Part shown: piece by piece, positions 7,898 through 17,866 of the stretch
How the letters are laid out: every line of letters starts with the position of its first letter
Numbering within the stretch: the first letter of the stretch is position 1
Assembly (NCBI RefSeq): GCF_004912195.1
Contig: NZ_STGW01000004.1
Location: 692-64,691 of the forward strand
Length of the DNA stretch: 64,000 nucleotides
Reading direction: 5' to 3'
Origin: Nocardioides caeni
GTDB lineage: Bacteria > Actinomycetota > Actinomycetes > Propionibacteriales > Nocardioidaceae
The notes under the pieces: model-generated
Told to the model about the DNA's origin: nothing
The model's input: the letters and a program-made list of their open reading frames with translations, nothing else
Database searches by the model: none
Made by a program: the position numbers and the translations under genes

Positions 7898-8512
7898 CGA
7901 GGTCGCCGGGCGGCGGGCCTCCAGCACACGGAAGCCCTTGGCGCTCGCCAGCCGGCCGGTCGGATAGCCCTGATCGTCCAGCCACCGCTGCAGCGAGTCG
8001 GCGCCGAGGTTCTTGCCGACCACCATGACCGCCCGGCCGCCCGGGACCAGCCGCGGCAGCCAGGTCAGCAGCAGCTCGTGGAGCGCCGCCTTGCCGATCC
8101 GGATGGGCGGGTTGGACCAGATCTCGTCGTACGACGCCCCGGGCTCGACCTCCTCCGGCGTCACCGCGGAGAACCGGTCGGCCACACCGAGCGAGGCGGC
8201 GTTCTCGTTGGCCAGCAGCACGGCCCGCTGGTTGACGTCGACAGCCGTGACCGTGGCGCTCGGCGCAGCGACGGCACAGGCCAGGCCGATGACGCCGTAG
8301 CCGCAGCCGAGGTCGAGGATCCGGCCGCCGGCGGGTGGGTCGGTCTCGCGGAAGAGCACGGAGGTCCCGATGTCGACGCGCCCGCGCGCGAAGACGCCCG
8401 AGCCGCTGACGAGGCGCAGGTCGTGGCCCCAGACGGTCGCCTCGACGGCGGCGCGCTGGAAGGGCGCCGTCGGGTCGGCGGTGAAGTAGTGCTCCTCGCG
8501 CTCGTCGCTCAT
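7895..8512 (-). CDS. Class I SAM methyltransferase, RsmC/RlmG-like
   Basis: 205-residue methyltransferase with the SAM loop ILDLGCGYG (65-73) and the catalytic NPPI (134-137) in EIWSNPPIRIG, the arrangement of small-domain methyltransferases that modify exocyclic amino groups of guanine in rRNA (RsmC, RlmG). Only the catalytic half is present, as is usual for actinobacterial single-domain members. Start ATG at 8512 overlaps the truA stop, so the two RNA-modifying enzymes form one transcript. The exact rRNA target cannot be read from sequence. Confidence 0.85.
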   Translation of the reverse strand: MSDEREEHYFTADPTAPFQRAAVEATVWGHDLRLVSGSGVFARGRVDIGTSVLFRETDPPAGGRILDLGCGYGVIGLACAVAAPSATVTAVDVNQRAVLLANENAASLGVADRFSAVTPEEVEPGASYDEIWSNPPIRIGKAALHELLLTWLPRLVPGGRAVMVVGKNLGADSLQRWLDDQGYPTGRLASAKGFRVLEARRPATS

Positions 8513-9357
8513 GCGCCCTCCCCCGGCTCGATCGGTGCCCGGCGGGCCGTGGTCAGCTCGACCCGCTCCGCCAGCCCGGCGTCCTCGGGATAGGCGACCT
8601 CCTCGAGGGTCAGGCCGTGGGCGGCCACCACCGGGACCTGCGGGTCGCGCGCGCGAGCCACCAGCACCTCGGCGGCCCACTCGACGGGCTTGCGACCCTC
8701 GCCGACGGCGATCATGCAGCCGACCAGGGCGCGGACCATCGAGTGGCAGAAGGCATCGGCGCGGACCCGGCCGACGAGCAGGCCGTCCGGCTCCCGCGTC
8801 CAGCCGAAGTCGAGCAGGGTGCGCACGGTCGTCGCACCCTCCCGGCGCTTGCAGAAGGCGGCGAAGTCGTGGAGACCGACCAGGCTGGCCGCCGCGCGGT
8901 CCATCGCCGCGACGTCGAGGGGCCGGGGCCAGGCGAGGACGTGGTGGCGGGTGAGCGGGTCGACCAGCGCGGGGTCGTCGGCGATCCGGTAGGCATAGCG
9001 GCGCCACAGCGCGGCGAAACGGGCGTCGAAGCCGTCGGGCGCCACCACGATGCGGTGGATCCGCAGGTCGCGGTCCACGACCCCGTTGAGCCGCCGGGTC
9101 AGCTGCTCGAGCTGGCCCAGCTGACGCGCCGCGGCGGGCGACCCGTCCGGCGGTACGTCGACGTGGGCGACCTGGCCGCGCGCGTGCACCCCGGCGTCGG
9201 TGCGCCCGGCGCAGACGACCTGCAACGACCCCTCCGGCAACCGCAGCACGGTGGTCAGGGCGGCGGCGAGCTCGGCCTGCACGGTGCGCAACCCCGGCTG
9301 GGCGGCCCATCCGCGGTAGTCGGTGCCGTCGTAGGCGAGGTCGATCCGGAGCCGCAC
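8509..9357 (-). CDS. truA: tRNA pseudouridine(38-40) synthase TruA
   Basis: Converts uridines 38-40 in the anticodon arm of tRNAs to pseudouridine. The 282-residue protein has the TruA catalytic motif AGRTDAGVHA (50-59) with nucleophile Asp54, and the second conserved block FCHSMVRALVG in the C-terminal half. GTG start at 9357 is preceded by TACCCT and six bases, indicating leaderless translation. In most actinobacteria truA follows rplQ; here the upstream neighbour is a PfkB kinase, so the gene has been separated from the ribosomal protein cluster. Confidence 0.96.
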   Translation of the reverse strand: MRLRIDLAYDGTDYRGWAAQPGLRTVQAELAAALTTVLRLPEGSLQVVCAGRTDAGVHARGQVAHVDVPPDGSPAAARQLGQLEQLTRRLNGVVDRDLRIHRIVVAPDGFDARFAALWRRYAYRIADDPALVDPLTRHHVLAWPRPLDVAAMDRAAASLVGLHDFAAFCKRREGATTVRTLLDFGWTREPDGLLVGRVRADAFCHSMVRALVGCMIAVGEGRKPVEWAAEVLVARARDPQVPVVAAHGLTLEEVAYPEDAGLAERVELTTARRAPIEPGEGA

Positions 9358-9363
9358 GCCCTC

Positions 9364-9369
9364 AGGGTA
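9364..9369 (-). promoter_or_regulatory. -10 box of leaderless promoter for truA
   Basis: TACCCT on the minus strand, six bases before the GTG at 9357. No ribosome binding site intervenes. Confidence 0.55.
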
Positions 9370-9455
9370 GGGGGTGAGCCTGGGTCCACCGATCCGCGGC
9401 TGCCGAGCGGCCCCATCCGGGCGCCCTGGCGGCGTTACGGACGCTCAACGGTGCA

Positions 9456-9501
9456 ACCAGACCGCGATCGCGCCCGTGCCTTGCCATCGCACCCGTCTGG
9501 T
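9456..9501. other. Imperfect stem-loop between pfkB and truA
   Basis: ACCAGAC (9456-9462) pairs with GTCTGGT (9495-9501), and an inner GCGAT/ATCGC pair extends the stem after a small internal loop. It lies in the 179-bp gap downstream of the minus-strand kinase gene. It may end the kinase transcript, but there is no T tract, so the role is open. Confidence 0.35.
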
Positions 9502-9536
9502 GCCGCTCGCCACGCCGGGGACCGGTGGATACAGGC

Positions 9537-10478
9537 TCAGCCGAGCTCGTCCCGCGTCGGCGGATCGGCGCCCGGCCGGGCGACGGTGACCGCCGCGGCG
9601 CGGGCCGCCCAGGTCAGCGCAGCGGTCCACCCCGGCGGGTCGAGGTCGCCGAGGGCGTCGCGGGTGGCGTCCGGGCCTGCGGCGAGGAGCGGCCACAGGT
9701 GGTCGATCAGCGCGGCGGCGAAGGTGTCGCCCGCGCCGATCGGGTGGACCACGTCGGCGGGCAGGGCGTGGACGCCACCGGTCGACCAGTCGGCGCCGTG
9801 GCAGGCGTGCCACGACGCGCCCTCGCCGCCATGGGTGACGACGACGGCGGCCGGCCCGAGCCCGAGCAGGTGGGTCGCGGACTCCCCGGGGAGGCGATCG
9901 GGCCAGAGCGCGACCAGGTCCTCGTCGGAGGCCTTGACCACGTCGCTGAGCGCCGCCATCGCCTCGACGCGGGCGCGGACGTCCGCCCCCATTCCAGTGA
10001 TCCCCGGTCGCAGGTTGATGTCATAGGACACCGCCGTGTGCGGCCGCAGCGCCTCGACCAGGTCGAAGGTCGACGCGCCGCCCGGGTCGACGAGCGGCCC
10101 GAGCGACGTCACGTGCACGACCCGCGGCACGTCCACCGCGTCGACGTCGGCCGGCAGCGACCACCCGATGTCGAACGAGTACGACGCCGCGCCGGTCGCG
10201 TCGACGACCGCCTCCGCGCGACCCGTCGAGTCGAGCACGTCGGGGTCGCCGATCAGGACGACGCCTGCGGCGGCGAGATGGGCGCGGATCAGGCCGCCCG
10301 CCCGGTCGGGGCCGAGGGCGGTGGCCAGCTGCACCGGCCGGCCGAGGCGGGCGAGGGCGACGGCGGCGTTGACCGCCGAGCCGCCCGGCCGCTGCTCGGC
10401 GGGACCCCCGTCGCCATCGTCGTCGGGCGCGACGAGCACGTCGAGCACTGCCTCGCCGATCACCAGAGCGCCACTCAC
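9537..10478 (-). CDS. PfkB family carbohydrate kinase
   Basis: 313-residue ribokinase-fold sugar kinase. It has the N-terminal GEAVLDVLV strand with the Gly-Gly motif region [15 protein letters not shown], and the PfkB signature 2 with the anion hole and catalytic Asp in [18 protein letters not shown]. Fructokinase-like sequence order suggests a fructose or related hexose as substrate, but no transporter or regulator is adjacent to decide. GTG start at 10478 follows CACAGT by six bases, a weaker version of the leaderless pattern. Divergent from xseA with a 49-bp shared intergenic region. Confidence 0.85.
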   Translation of the reverse strand: MSGALVIGEAVLDVLVAPDDDGDGGPAEQRPGGSAVNAAVALARLGRPVQLATALGPDRAGGLIRAHLAAAGVVLIGDPDVLDSTGRAEAVVDATGAASYSFDIGWSLPADVDAVDVPRVVHVTSLGPLVDPGGASTFDLVEALRPHTAVSYDINLRPGITGMGADVRARVEAMAALSDVVKASDEDLVALWPDRLPGESATHLLGLGPAAVVVTHGGEGASWHACHGADWSTGGVHALPADVVHPIGAGDTFAAALIDHLWPLLAAGPDATRDALGDLDPPGWTAALTWAARAAAVTVARPGADPPTRDELG

Positions 10479-10514
10479 GCCCCCACTGTGGCCCGCGCGG
10501 TCGGCCCCATCAAA

Positions 10515-10520
10515 TAGGCT
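10515..10520 (+). promoter_or_regulatory. -10 box of leaderless promoter for xseA
   Basis: TAGGCT, seven bases before the ATG at 10528; no ribosome binding site between. Confidence 0.6.
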
Positions 10521-10527
10521 CGCGGCC

Positions 10528-11766
10528 ATGGCACTCGAGACGTCGTTGGAGAAGCCGGCTCCGGTCCGCGCGATCGCCAACGCGATCTCGGGCTGGATCG
10601 ACCGGCTCGGCGCCGTGTGGGTGGAGGGCCAGGTCACGCAGATCAGCCGGCGCCCCGGCCTGCAGACGGTGTTCCTGACGCTGCGCGACTCGGTCGCCGA
10701 CATCTCGATCCCGGTGACCTGCTCGCGCGTCGTGTTCGACGGACTCGCGACGCCGGTGACCGAGGGTGCGAGCGTGGTGATCCACGGCCGCCCGACCTAC
10801 TACGCCAACCGCGGCAGCCTGTCCCTGCAGGCACGCGAGATCCGGATGGTCGGTCTCGGCGAGCTGCTGGCACGCCTGGAGCAACGCCGGCAGCTGCTGG
10901 CGGCCGAAGGGCTCTTCGAGGCGCACCGCAAACGCCGGCTGCCCACGCTGCCCGCCCGGGTGGGCCTGGTGACCGCGCCGCGGTCGGCCGCCGAGCGCGA
11001 CGTGATCGACAACGCCACCCGCCGTTGGCCGGCGGTGGTGTTCGAGGTGGCGCACGCGGCGATGCAGGGTCAGCGGTCGGCCGCGGAGGTGATCGAGGCG
11101 GTGCGCCGGCTCGACGCGCACCCCGAGGTCGACGTCATCGTGATCGCCCGCGGCGGCGGCTCGGTCGAGGACCTGCTGCCCTTCTCCGACGAGGGCCTGA
11201 TCCGGGTGGTGGCCGCGGCCCGCACCCCCGTGGTCTCGGCGATCGGCCACGAGCCGGACACGCCCCTGCTCGACTACGTCGCCGACCTGCGCGCCTCGAC
11301 CCCCACCGATGCCGCGAAGCAGGTCGTGCCCGACATGGCGCAGGAGCGGGCGCGGGTGCTCGAGGCCCGCAGCCGCCTGCGCGCCGCCCTGGACCGCCGA
11401 CTCGACCGGGCCCAGGGCGACCTCGACACGCTGCGTGCCCGACCCGCCCTCGCCGATCCCCACACCCTGCTCGACGACCGGGCCGCGGAGCTCGACGACT
11501 GGCGACACCGGATGCGCCGCCAGCTGGGCCACCGGCTCGACCGGGCCCACGACGACGTACGTCACCATCGGGCCCGAGTGCAGGCGCTCTCGCCGCTCGC
11601 CACCCTCCAGCGCGGCTACGCCGTCCTCCAGGACGGCGACGGCCACGTCGTGACCAGCATCGAGGGCATCGCCGCCGGCGCCCCGCTCAGCGTGCGGGTG
11701 GCCGACGGCCGCATCCGCGTGACCACCACCGCCACCGCCACCGCCACCGAGGAGAGCCATGACTGA
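10528..11766 (+). CDS. xseA: Exodeoxyribonuclease VII large subunit
   Basis: Catalytic subunit of exonuclease VII, which degrades single-stranded DNA processively from both ends. The 412 residues comprise an N-terminal OB-fold (about 10-110, ending [25 protein letters not shown]), the catalytic core with [18 protein letters not shown] and [19 protein letters not shown], a long coiled-coil region rich in Arg/Leu (about 275-375), and the C-terminal [13 protein letters not shown] segment. The end is a low-complexity [10 protein letters not shown] tail. ATG at 10528 is chosen by the leaderless promoter. It overlaps xseB by eight bases. Confidence 0.97.
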   Translation: MALETSLEKPAPVRAIANAISGWIDRLGAVWVEGQVTQISRRPGLQTVFLTLRDSVADISIPVTCSRVVFDGLATPVTEGASVVIHGRPTYYANRGSLSLQAREIRMVGLGELLARLEQRRQLLAAEGLFEAHRKRRLPTLPARVGLVTAPRSAAERDVIDNATRRWPAVVFEVAHAAMQGQRSAAEVIEAVRRLDAHPEVDVIVIARGGGSVEDLLPFSDEGLIRVVAAARTPVVSAIGHEPDTPLLDYVADLRASTPTDAAKQVVPDMAQERARVLEARSRLRAALDRRLDRAQGDLDTLRARPALADPHTLLDDRAAELDDWRHRMRRQLGHRLDRAHDDVRHHRARVQALSPLATLQRGYAVLQDGDGHVVTSIEGIAAGAPLSVRVADGRIRVTTTATATATEESHD

Positions 11767-12016
11767 CGCGACTGACGAGTCCGCCGGGGCCGCCGAGTCC
11801 GCCGAGAAGCCGTCCTACGAGGACGCCCGCGCCGAGCTCGTCGAGGTGGTCCGCCAGCTCGAGGCCGGTGGCGCCACGCTGGAGGAGTCCCTCACCCTGT
11901 GGGAGCGCGGCGAGGCATTGGCCAGCGTGTGCCAGGAGTGGATCGACGGCGCGCGCGAGCGCCTGGACGCCGTCGTGGCCGAGGCCGAGGCTGACGACGA
12001 GGACGACGAGAGCTGA
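11759..12016 (+). CDS. xseB: Exodeoxyribonuclease VII small subunit
   Basis: 85-residue partner that binds the XseA coiled coil and is needed for activity. The family core [33 protein letters not shown] is intact (residues 19-51, quoted here only in part as [16 protein letters not shown]). Acidic tail EADDEDDES is typical of actinobacterial members. The ATG lies inside the end of xseA, so expression is translationally coupled. The gene converges with DUF4245, nine bases away. Confidence 0.95.
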   Translation: MTDATDESAGAAESAEKPSYEDARAELVEVVRQLEAGGATLEESLTLWERGEALASVCQEWIDGARERLDAVVAEAEADDEDDES

Positions 12017-12025
12017 CCGCGAGCG

Positions 12026-12607
12026 TCAGTCGATCGGGGCGGTGGTTAGTGAGGCGACGACGGCCTGCAGCTCCGCCTCCGGCGCCGAGCCGCAGACGAG
12101 GACGGTGACGTCACCGACCTCGGCGACGTAGCCGACATTGCGGTCACCGTCGGAGTAGCCCTCCCACTCGCGCGCGACCGGCCGCGGTACATCGGTGGGA
12201 ACAACGAATCCGTCGATCTCGACAGGCTCCTCGCCGTTGAAGCACCCGCCGACCAGGGTCAGCGGGCTGGCGTCCTGCTGCTCGACGCTGACGAACTTGT
12301 CGTCGTCGGTCAGGAGGCCGACGCGAAAGACGGGCTCGCCGGCCGGGTCGACCTCGACGCTCGTCGCGATCCAGCCGTCGGGCAGCCTGGCGGGATAGAT
12401 CGGCTCGAGGTCCGCAAGCTGCGCGGCCGCGACGGTGTCGAGGTAGTCGACCGCCTCCGGCCTGGTCTCGAAGTCGGGCCGGAAGATCCCCATGAACCAC
12501 AGCAGCGCACCGACGCCGAGGACGGTGACGACCATGGAGGCGACGAGGCCCCCGGTGGTCCGCTGGTAGCGACCGGGACGACCGGGCGCCTGCTGCTCGT
12601 TGCTCAT
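12026..12607 (-). CDS. DUF4245 domain-containing membrane-anchored protein
   Basis: 193-residue actinobacterial protein of unknown function. One N-terminal transmembrane helix (GGLVASMVVTVLGVGALLWF, about residues 19-38) anchors an extracytoplasmic domain of about 150 residues, which matches DUF4245. In actinobacteria this gene typically sits between xseB and glpX; here the same neighbours are present but a molybdate cassette lies between it and glpX. Start ATG at 12607 is preceded by GGGGAGGAC, a close Shine-Dalgarno. No catalytic motif is visible. Confidence 0.8.
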   Translation of the reverse strand: MSNEQQAPGRPGRYQRTTGGLVASMVVTVLGVGALLWFMGIFRPDFETRPEAVDYLDTVAAAQLADLEPIYPARLPDGWIATSVEVDPAGEPVFRVGLLTDDDKFVSVEQQDASPLTLVGGCFNGEEPVEIDGFVVPTDVPRPVAREWEGYSDGDRNVGYVAEVGDVTVLVCGSAPEAELQAVVASLTTAPID

Positions 12608-12763
12608 GTCCTCCCCAGTGTCCCAGCCACATCGACGGGCGGTGACAGCGGCCCACCGGCACCCCGCATCCCGATCCGCACGTGAGACACCGTATCTGTT
12701 GAAAATGACGAGTTCACTGCCAGATCGGTGCAATTCTGCCGCAGATGCGACATCGTTGAACCC

Positions 12764-13177
12764 GTGACCACCTATCGCGTGGCCGAGGCCGCAGAGCTCC
12801 TCGGCGTCAGCACGGACACCGTCCGGCGCTGGATCGAGGCCGGCCGTCTCGCCGGTACGACGGCCGAGGGACGCACGACCATCGCCGGCACCGACCTCGC
12901 CGACCTGGCGACGTCGCTGCTCGACGATGCCGACCGGGGCCGCACCCGGGCCGGCGAGGTCAGCGCCCGCAACCGGATGACCGGGATCGTCACCCGGGTC
13001 GTCGCCGACACCGTGATGGCGCAGGTCGAGATGGTCTGCGGGCCCTATCGGATCGTGTCTCTGATGAGCGCCGAGGCGGCTCTCGAGCTCGGTCTCGAGC
13101 CGGGCGTCCGGGCGATCGCGTCGGTCAAGTCCACAGCCGTCGTCGTCGAACGGCCCGTCTCCCGGAGGTACGGGTGA
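12764..13177 (+). CDS. HTH-TOBE molybdate-responsive regulator / molbindin
   Basis: 137 residues: an excisionase/MerR-like helix-turn-helix ([20 protein letters not shown], 2-21) and a single C-terminal TOBE (molybdenum-binding pterin) domain from about residue 70 ([13 protein letters not shown] ... [17 protein letters not shown]). This layout is common upstream of actinobacterial modABC and probably lets the protein sense molybdate and control the transporter. GTG at 12764 is chosen because the protein begins at the HTH; a GTG at 12728 in frame would add 12 residues. Its stop overlaps the modA start. Confidence 0.85.
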   Translation: MTTYRVAEAAELLGVSTDTVRRWIEAGRLAGTTAEGRTTIAGTDLADLATSLLDDADRGRTRAGEVSARNRMTGIVTRVVADTVMAQVEMVCGPYRIVSLMSAEAALELGLEPGVRAIASVKSTAVVVERPVSRRYG

Positions 13178-13962
13178 ACCGTCGCCGCGCCCTCGCCGTC
13201 CGCACTCAGGTCGCCGTCCTGGTCGCCGCGCTCGCCCTGCCGCTCACCGCCTGCGGCGACGACGGCAGCGAGGGCGAGGGCGGCCGCCAGAAGCTCACCG
13301 TCTTCGCCGCCGCCTCGCTGACCAGCACCTTCGAGCAGCTGGAGGCGCAGTTCGAGAACGACCATCCCGACGCCGACGTGCAGCTGTCCTTCGGTGGCTC
13401 CTCCGACCTGGTCGCCCAGATCGCCGACGGGGCGGCCGCGGACGTGTTCGCCTCCGCCGACACGAAGAACATGGACCAGTTCCTCGACGCCGATCTCGCC
13501 GACGGCGAGCCGACGGAGTTCGCCACCAACACGCTGGTCATCGCGGTCCCGCCGGGCAACCCGGCCGGGATCACCGGGCTCGCCGACCTCGGCAAGGAGG
13601 ACCTCGACATCGTCGTCTGCGCCCCGGAGGTGCCCTGCGGCAACGCCGCCGTGCAGGTCGCCGACGCCGCGGGCGTGAGGCTGGCGCCCGACAGCGAGGA
13701 GCAGTCGGTCACCGACGTCCTCGGCAAGATCGAGTCCGGCGAGGCCGACGCCGGGCTGGTCTACGTCACCGACGTGGAGGCCGCGGACGGTGCCGTCGAG
13801 GGCGTCGAGTTCCCCGAGGCGGTCGACGTGGTCAACCACTATCCGATCGTGGTCGTCGCCGGGAGCGACGAGACGGACCTCGCCCGCGCGTGGATCGACC
13901 TCGTCCTCGGCGACGGACAGGCCGTCCTCGGCAGGGCGGGCTTCGGCCCGCCGGCCTCCTGA
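13174..13962 (+). CDS. modA: Molybdate ABC transporter substrate-binding lipoprotein
   Basis: 262-residue extracytoplasmic binding protein for molybdate/tungstate. It has a lipoprotein signal peptide with lipobox LTAC (lipid-modified Cys27). The mature start [20 protein letters not shown] is the ModA signature, with Ser/Ala residues that bind the oxyanion; [20 protein letters not shown] and the late GLVYVTDV segments also match. GTG start at 13174 overlaps the regulator stop. It is the first transport gene of modABC. Confidence 0.95.
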   Translation: MNRRRALAVRTQVAVLVAALALPLTACGDDGSEGEGGRQKLTVFAAASLTSTFEQLEAQFENDHPDADVQLSFGGSSDLVAQIADGAAADVFASADTKNMDQFLDADLADGEPTEFATNTLVIAVPPGNPAGITGLADLGKEDLDIVVCAPEVPCGNAAVQVADAAGVRLAPDSEEQSVTDVLGKIESGEADAGLVYVTDVEAADGAVEGVEFPEAVDVVNHYPIVVVAGSDETDLARAWIDLVLGDGQAVLGRAGFGPPAS

Positions 13963-13976
13963 TCGATGATCGACGC

Positions 13977-14768
13977 ATGAGGACGTCTCGGACCCGCCAC
14001 GTCGGCCTGCCTCGGTGGGTGTTCGTGCCCGCCGTGCTGGCCGGCGTGTTCGTGGTGCTTCCGGTCGCCTCGCTCGCCACCCGGATCACCTGGTCGGACT
14101 TCCCCGACCTGATCGCCTCCGACGCCGCGCTCGAGGCCCTCGAGCTGAGCCTGCGTACCTCGTCGGCCAGCACGACGCTGTGCCTGCTGCTCGGCATCCC
14201 GCTGGCGCTCGTCCTGGCGCGCAGCCAGTCCCGTTGGCTCGGCCTGCTGCGGTCGCTCGTGCTCCTGCCCCTCGTCCTGCCGCCCGTGGTCGGCGGCATC
14301 GCCCTGCTCGCGGCCTTCGGGCGCCGCGGTCTGCTGGGCGAGCAGCTCGACGCGTGGGGCGTGCAGATCGCGTTCTCGACGATCGCTGTGGTCATGGCGC
14401 AGACCTTCGTCTCGCTACCGTTCCTCGTCGTCAGCCTCGAGGGCGCGCTGCGCACCGCGGGTGAGCGCTACGACGTGGTCGCGGCCTCGCTCGGCGCCGC
14501 ACCGACCACGGTGCTGCGCCGGGTGACCCTCCCCCTCGTGCTGCCCGGTCTCGCCTCCGGCACCGTCCTCGCGTTCGCCCGCTCGCTGGGCGAGTTCGGC
14601 GCCACCGTGACCTTCGCCGGCAGCCTCGAGGGCACCACCCGCACCCTGCCGCTGCTGATCTACAACCTGCGGGCCGTCGACGCGGACGCCGCCGTGGCCA
14701 TGTCGTTGCTCCTGGTCGCCGTGGCGATCCTCGTCATCGGCCTGGTCCGTCCGCGAGGTGCGTCATGA
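13977..14768 (+). CDS. modB: Molybdate ABC transporter permease
   Basis: 263-residue inner-membrane permease with about six hydrophobic segments. The ABC-contact EAA loop is visible in the C-terminal third ([20 protein letters not shown] followed by LPG), and the ModB hallmark [14 protein letters not shown] lies behind it. The family motif [11 protein letters not shown] is at about residues 95-105. ATG at 13977 lies 14 bp after modA; the modC ATG overlaps its stop. Confidence 0.95.
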   Translation: MRTSRTRHVGLPRWVFVPAVLAGVFVVLPVASLATRITWSDFPDLIASDAALEALELSLRTSSASTTLCLLLGIPLALVLARSQSRWLGLLRSLVLLPLVLPPVVGGIALLAAFGRRGLLGEQLDAWGVQIAFSTIAVVMAQTFVSLPFLVVSLEGALRTAGERYDVVAASLGAAPTTVLRRVTLPLVLPGLASGTVLAFARSLGEFGATVTFAGSLEGTTRTLPLLIYNLRAVDADAAVAMSLLLVAVAILVIGLVRPRGAS

Positions 14769-15856
14769 GCACGCCCGGCACCCCCGCAAGCACCGCCACG
14801 AGCGGCGCGCTGGCGGTCCGCGTCGGCGTCGACCAGCGCGACGTGGACGTCGCGTTCGAGGTCGCACCCGGGGAGACCGTCGCGATCCTCGGGCCCAACG
14901 GCGCCGGCAAGTCGACGACGTTGGAGGTGATCAGCGGTCTCCTGCGCCCCGACAGCGGCCATGTCGTGCTCGACGGCCGGGTCCTCACCGGGCCCCGCGC
15001 CTGGGTCGCGCCCCACACCCGCCGCATCGCCCTGCTCGCCCAGGACCCGCTGCTCTTCCCCCATCTCAGCGTCCTCGACAACGTCGCGTTCGGCCCGCGC
15101 AGCACCGGCTCCGGGCGTCGCGACGCCCGGGCGATCGCCGGACGCTGGCTCGGCGCCGTCGACGCCGTCGACCTGGCGGAGCGCCGCCCCGCCGAGCTCT
15201 CCGGCGGGCAGGCCCAGCGCGTCGCGGTCGCCCGCGCCCTCGCGGCCGAGCCGCGCGTCCTGCTGCTCGACGAACCCATGGCCGCCCTCGACATCGCGGT
15301 CGCCCCCGCCCTGCGTCAGCTCCTGCGTGACGTCCTCGTCGACCAGACCACCGTCCTCGTCACCCACCACGTGCTCGACGCGCTGCTCCTGGCCGACCGG
15401 GTCGTCGTCATCGAGGACGGCCGCGTCGTCGAGGACGGGCCGACGGGCGTCGTACTCTCCCGGCCGCGGAGCGCCTTCGCCGCGCGCTTCGCCGGCCTCA
15501 ACCTGATCGCCGGCACCGCCACCGGCACCACGACCGCGACCGGTGTACGCCGCCCCGACGGCACCGTCGTCCACGGCGTCCCCGCCGACCCCGCCCCCCG
15601 CCCGGACGCCCCCGCTGTCGCGGTCTTCCGTCCGTCCGCGGTCGCGGTCCACCGAGTCGCCCCCGGCGGCAGTCCTCGCAACGCCCTGCCCGTGACGATC
15701 ACCGAGCTCGAGCCGCTCGGCGACCTGGTCCGGGTCCGCAGCCACGACCTCGCCGCCGACGTGACGCCCGCCGCCGTCGCCGATCTCCGCCTCGCCCCCG
15801 GCCTCCCCGTCACGTTCGTCGTCAAGGCTTCCGAGGTCGACGTCTTCGCCAGCTGA
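14765..15856 (+). CDS. modC: Molybdate ABC transporter ATP-binding protein
   Basis: 363-residue ATPase: Walker A GPNGAGKS (43-50), Q-loop in [14 protein letters not shown], signature [15 protein letters not shown], Walker [13 protein letters not shown] and switch His in VTHHVLDAL. The C-terminal 100 residues are a TOBE domain ([20 protein letters not shown]) that allows molybdate trans-inhibition. Start ATG overlaps modB. The canonical ModC ATPase normally has TOBE as well, so nothing is missing. The 22-nt repeat array follows its stop. Confidence 0.95.
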   Translation: MSTPGTPASTATSGALAVRVGVDQRDVDVAFEVAPGETVAILGPNGAGKSTTLEVISGLLRPDSGHVVLDGRVLTGPRAWVAPHTRRIALLAQDPLLFPHLSVLDNVAFGPRSTGSGRRDARAIAGRWLGAVDAVDLAERRPAELSGGQAQRVAVARALAAEPRVLLLDEPMAALDIAVAPALRQLLRDVLVDQTTVLVTHHVLDALLLADRVVVIEDGRVVEDGPTGVVLSRPRSAFAARFAGLNLIAGTATGTTTATGVRRPDGTVVHGVPADPAPRPDAPAVAVFRPSAVAVHRVAPGGSPRNALPVTITELEPLGDLVRVRSHDLAADVTPAAVADLRLAPGLPVTFVVKASEVDVFAS

Positions 15857-15869
15857 CCCGTCCCCCCAC

Positions 15870-15935
15870 GAAGTGCGCCGGCCTCTCACCCGAGGTGCGA
15901 GGGTTTCTCACCCGAGGTTCGAGAGTTTCTCGCCT
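15870..15935. repeat. 22-nt tandem repeat, locus 2 (three units)
   Basis: Three contiguous 22-nt units at 15870-15891, 15892-15913 and 15914-15935. The middle unit is identical to the first unit at 7160-7181; the outer units differ at several positions, and the third keeps a perfect CGAG-AGTTT-CTCG hairpin. It lies between the modC stop and the glpX promoter. Confidence 0.8.
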
Positions 15936-15983
15936 CGCCCGTCCGGCAGGCGCACGAGTGCCGGCGGAGGGCCGCGCGGACGA

Positions 15984-15989
15984 TAGGGT
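15984..15989 (+). promoter_or_regulatory. -10 box of leaderless promoter for glpX
   Basis: TAGGGT, seven bases before ATG at 15997; no Shine-Dalgarno between. Confidence 0.6.
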
Positions 15990-15996
15990 TCGCCCC

Positions 15997-17010
15997 ATGA
16001 ACGACGACCTCGCCGTGGAGCCGCCCGCCCCCGACCGCAACCTTGCGCTCGAGCTGGTCAGGGTGACCGAAGCCGCCGCGATGGCCGCCGGACGCTGGGT
16101 CGGCCGGGGCGACAAGAACGGCGCCGACGGCGTGGCCGTGCAGGCGATGCGCGTCATGATCTCGACCATCGGCATGGACGGCACGGTCGTCATCGGCGAG
16201 GGCGAGAAGGACAACGCGCCGATGCTGTTCAACGGCGAGCGCGTCGGCGACGGCAACGGGCCGGAGTGCGACGTCGCGGTCGACCCGATCGACGGTACGA
16301 CGCTCACCGCCAAGGGCATGCCCAACGCGGTGGCCGTGCTCGCGGTGGCCCCGCGGGGCACGATGTACGACCCGTCGGCCGTGTTCTACATGGAGAAGCT
16401 CGTCACCGGCCCGGAGGCGGCCGAGGTCGTCGACATCCGCTATCCCGTCGCCGAGAACATCCACCAGGTCGCCAAGGCGAAGGGCTCGAACCCCTCCGAC
16501 GTCACCGTCGTCCTGCTCGACCGCCCCCGCCACGACCAGCTGGCCGAGGAGATCCGTGCCACCGGCGCCCGGATCAAGTTCATCACCGACGGCGACGTCG
16601 CCGGCGCGATCATGGCCGCCCGCGCCGACACCGGCATCGACCTGCTGATGGGCATCGGCGGCACCCCCGAGGGCATCATCGCCGCCTGCGCCATGAAGGC
16701 GATGGGTGGCACCATCCAGGGTCGCCTCTGGCCGACCGACGACGCGGAGCGCCAGCGCGCCATCGACGCGGGTCACAACCTCGACCCCGACCACGTCCTC
16801 ACCACCGACATGCTGGTGACCGGTGACGACTGCTTCTTCGTCGCCACCGGCATCACCGACGGCGAGCTGGTGCGCGGCGTGCGCTACCGCGCCGGCGGTG
16901 CGGTCACGCAGTCGCTCGTCATGCGCTCGCGCAGCGGCACGATCCGCACCATCACCTCCGAGCACCAGCTCTCGAAGCTGCGCGGCTTCTCCAGCATCGA
17001 TTTCGACTAG
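15997..17010 (+). CDS. glpX: Class II fructose-1,6-bisphosphatase
   Basis: Gluconeogenic enzyme that hydrolyses fructose 1,6-bisphosphate to fructose 6-phosphate; in actinobacteria GlpX is usually the only FBPase. The 337 residues show the Li-sensitive phosphatase metal motif [12 protein letters not shown], the upstream [14 protein letters not shown] with metal-binding Glu, [13 protein letters not shown], and the GlpX-specific [14 protein letters not shown]. Start ATG at 15997 fits the leaderless promoter. The stop overlaps the end of the convergent lipase gene by four bases (CTAG). Confidence 0.97.
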   Translation: MNDDLAVEPPAPDRNLALELVRVTEAAAMAAGRWVGRGDKNGADGVAVQAMRVMISTIGMDGTVVIGEGEKDNAPMLFNGERVGDGNGPECDVAVDPIDGTTLTAKGMPNAVAVLAVAPRGTMYDPSAVFYMEKLVTGPEAAEVVDIRYPVAENIHQVAKAKGSNPSDVTVVLLDRPRHDQLAEEIRATGARIKFITDGDVAGAIMAARADTGIDLLMGIGGTPEGIIAACAMKAMGGTIQGRLWPTDDAERQRAIDAGHNLDPDHVLTTDMLVTGDDCFFVATGITDGELVRGVRYRAGGAVTQSLVMRSRSGTIRTITSEHQLSKLRGFSSIDFD

Positions 17011-17846
17011 GCGGTCTCGACGACCGACAGGCCGCCCGCGGCGGCTGCGGTCCGATGGCGCACCAGCGCCTCGGTGACGGCGTCGATGACGCGCGGGTCG
17101 ACGGCCATGCCGACGTGGGAGGCGCGGACCTCGACGGCCTCACCCTGCGGGTCGATGCAGGCCGGCCAGGCGACGATGCCGTCGCGCCGTGAATAGATGT
17201 TGGTCATCGCGACATCGGAGCGCAGCGGCTCCTGCGACTCGGTGAAGCTGAGGTGGGCACACTCGCCACCGATGCACTCCGCCGTCATCACCTTGGGCAC
17301 GCCGGCAGCGGCGAGGCGGGTGAGGACCGAGGCGCCGCGGGTGAGCAGCGCGTGGTGGGCCGCGGGCGCGCGCATCGGGCTGCCCATCGTGACGATCCCG
17401 GCGACGAGATCGGGTCGGCGGGCGGCGAGCCCGCGGGCGATCATGCCGCCGAGACTGTGGCCGACGATCTGCACGCGGGCGCCGCGGCGCTCGGCGAGCT
17501 GCTCGAGGCGGCCCTCCATCGTCAGGGCGGTGTCGAGGGTGCAGCCGACGTTGGCGGCGATGCTCGAGCGATAGGTGCGGAACCCGCGGGCACGCAGCTC
17601 CGACGCCATCAACCGCAAGGTCCAGTCGCCCGCGAGGAAGCCGGGGATGAGCAGCACCGGCTCACCGATCCGCTCCGCGTGCCGGGCGGCGTACGGCGTA
17701 CGGCGGCGCGCACCCCGCAGCGTGCGCTGGCCGACGGCGTAGCGGCCGGCCTCGGTGACGATCGAGCCCTCACGCAGCAGGGCGGCCAGTGCGGGGCGCC
17801 GGAACCCGTCGGGGAGCAGGAACGGCGCCATGGTGTTCTCGCTCAC
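17007..17846 (-). CDS. Alpha/beta hydrolase, triacylglycerol lipase-like
   Basis: 279-residue hydrolase. The nucleophile elbow GHSLGG (about 130-135, in [19 protein letters not shown]) and the oxyanion strand [12 protein letters not shown] are clear; the catalytic His is probably in [11 protein letters not shown]. Two Cys in [12 protein letters not shown] could form a disulfide. The resemblance is to PGAP1-like and LipA-type lipases, with no signal peptide, so it is predicted cytoplasmic or membrane-peripheral. ATG at 17846 is divergent from the next hydrolase, with a palindrome between them. Substrate unknown. Confidence 0.8.
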   Translation of the reverse strand: MSENTMAPFLLPDGFRRPALAALLREGSIVTEAGRYAVGQRTLRGARRRTPYAARHAERIGEPVLLIPGFLAGDWTLRLMASELRARGFRTYRSSIAANVGCTLDTALTMEGRLEQLAERRGARVQIVGHSLGGMIARGLAARRPDLVAGIVTMGSPMRAPAAHHALLTRGASVLTRLAAAGVPKVMTAECIGGECAHLSFTESQEPLRSDVAMTNIYSRRDGIVAWPACIDPQGEAVEVRASHVGMAVDPRVIDAVTEALVRHRTAAAAGGLSVVETA

Positions 17847-17866
17847 GCTTTCACGTTACCCAGTTG

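Noticed and set aside
11718..11752. ACCGCC repeat at the xseA 3' end as a regulatory repeat
   Set aside because: It only encodes the low-complexity [10 protein letters not shown] tail and is likely simple-sequence drift.
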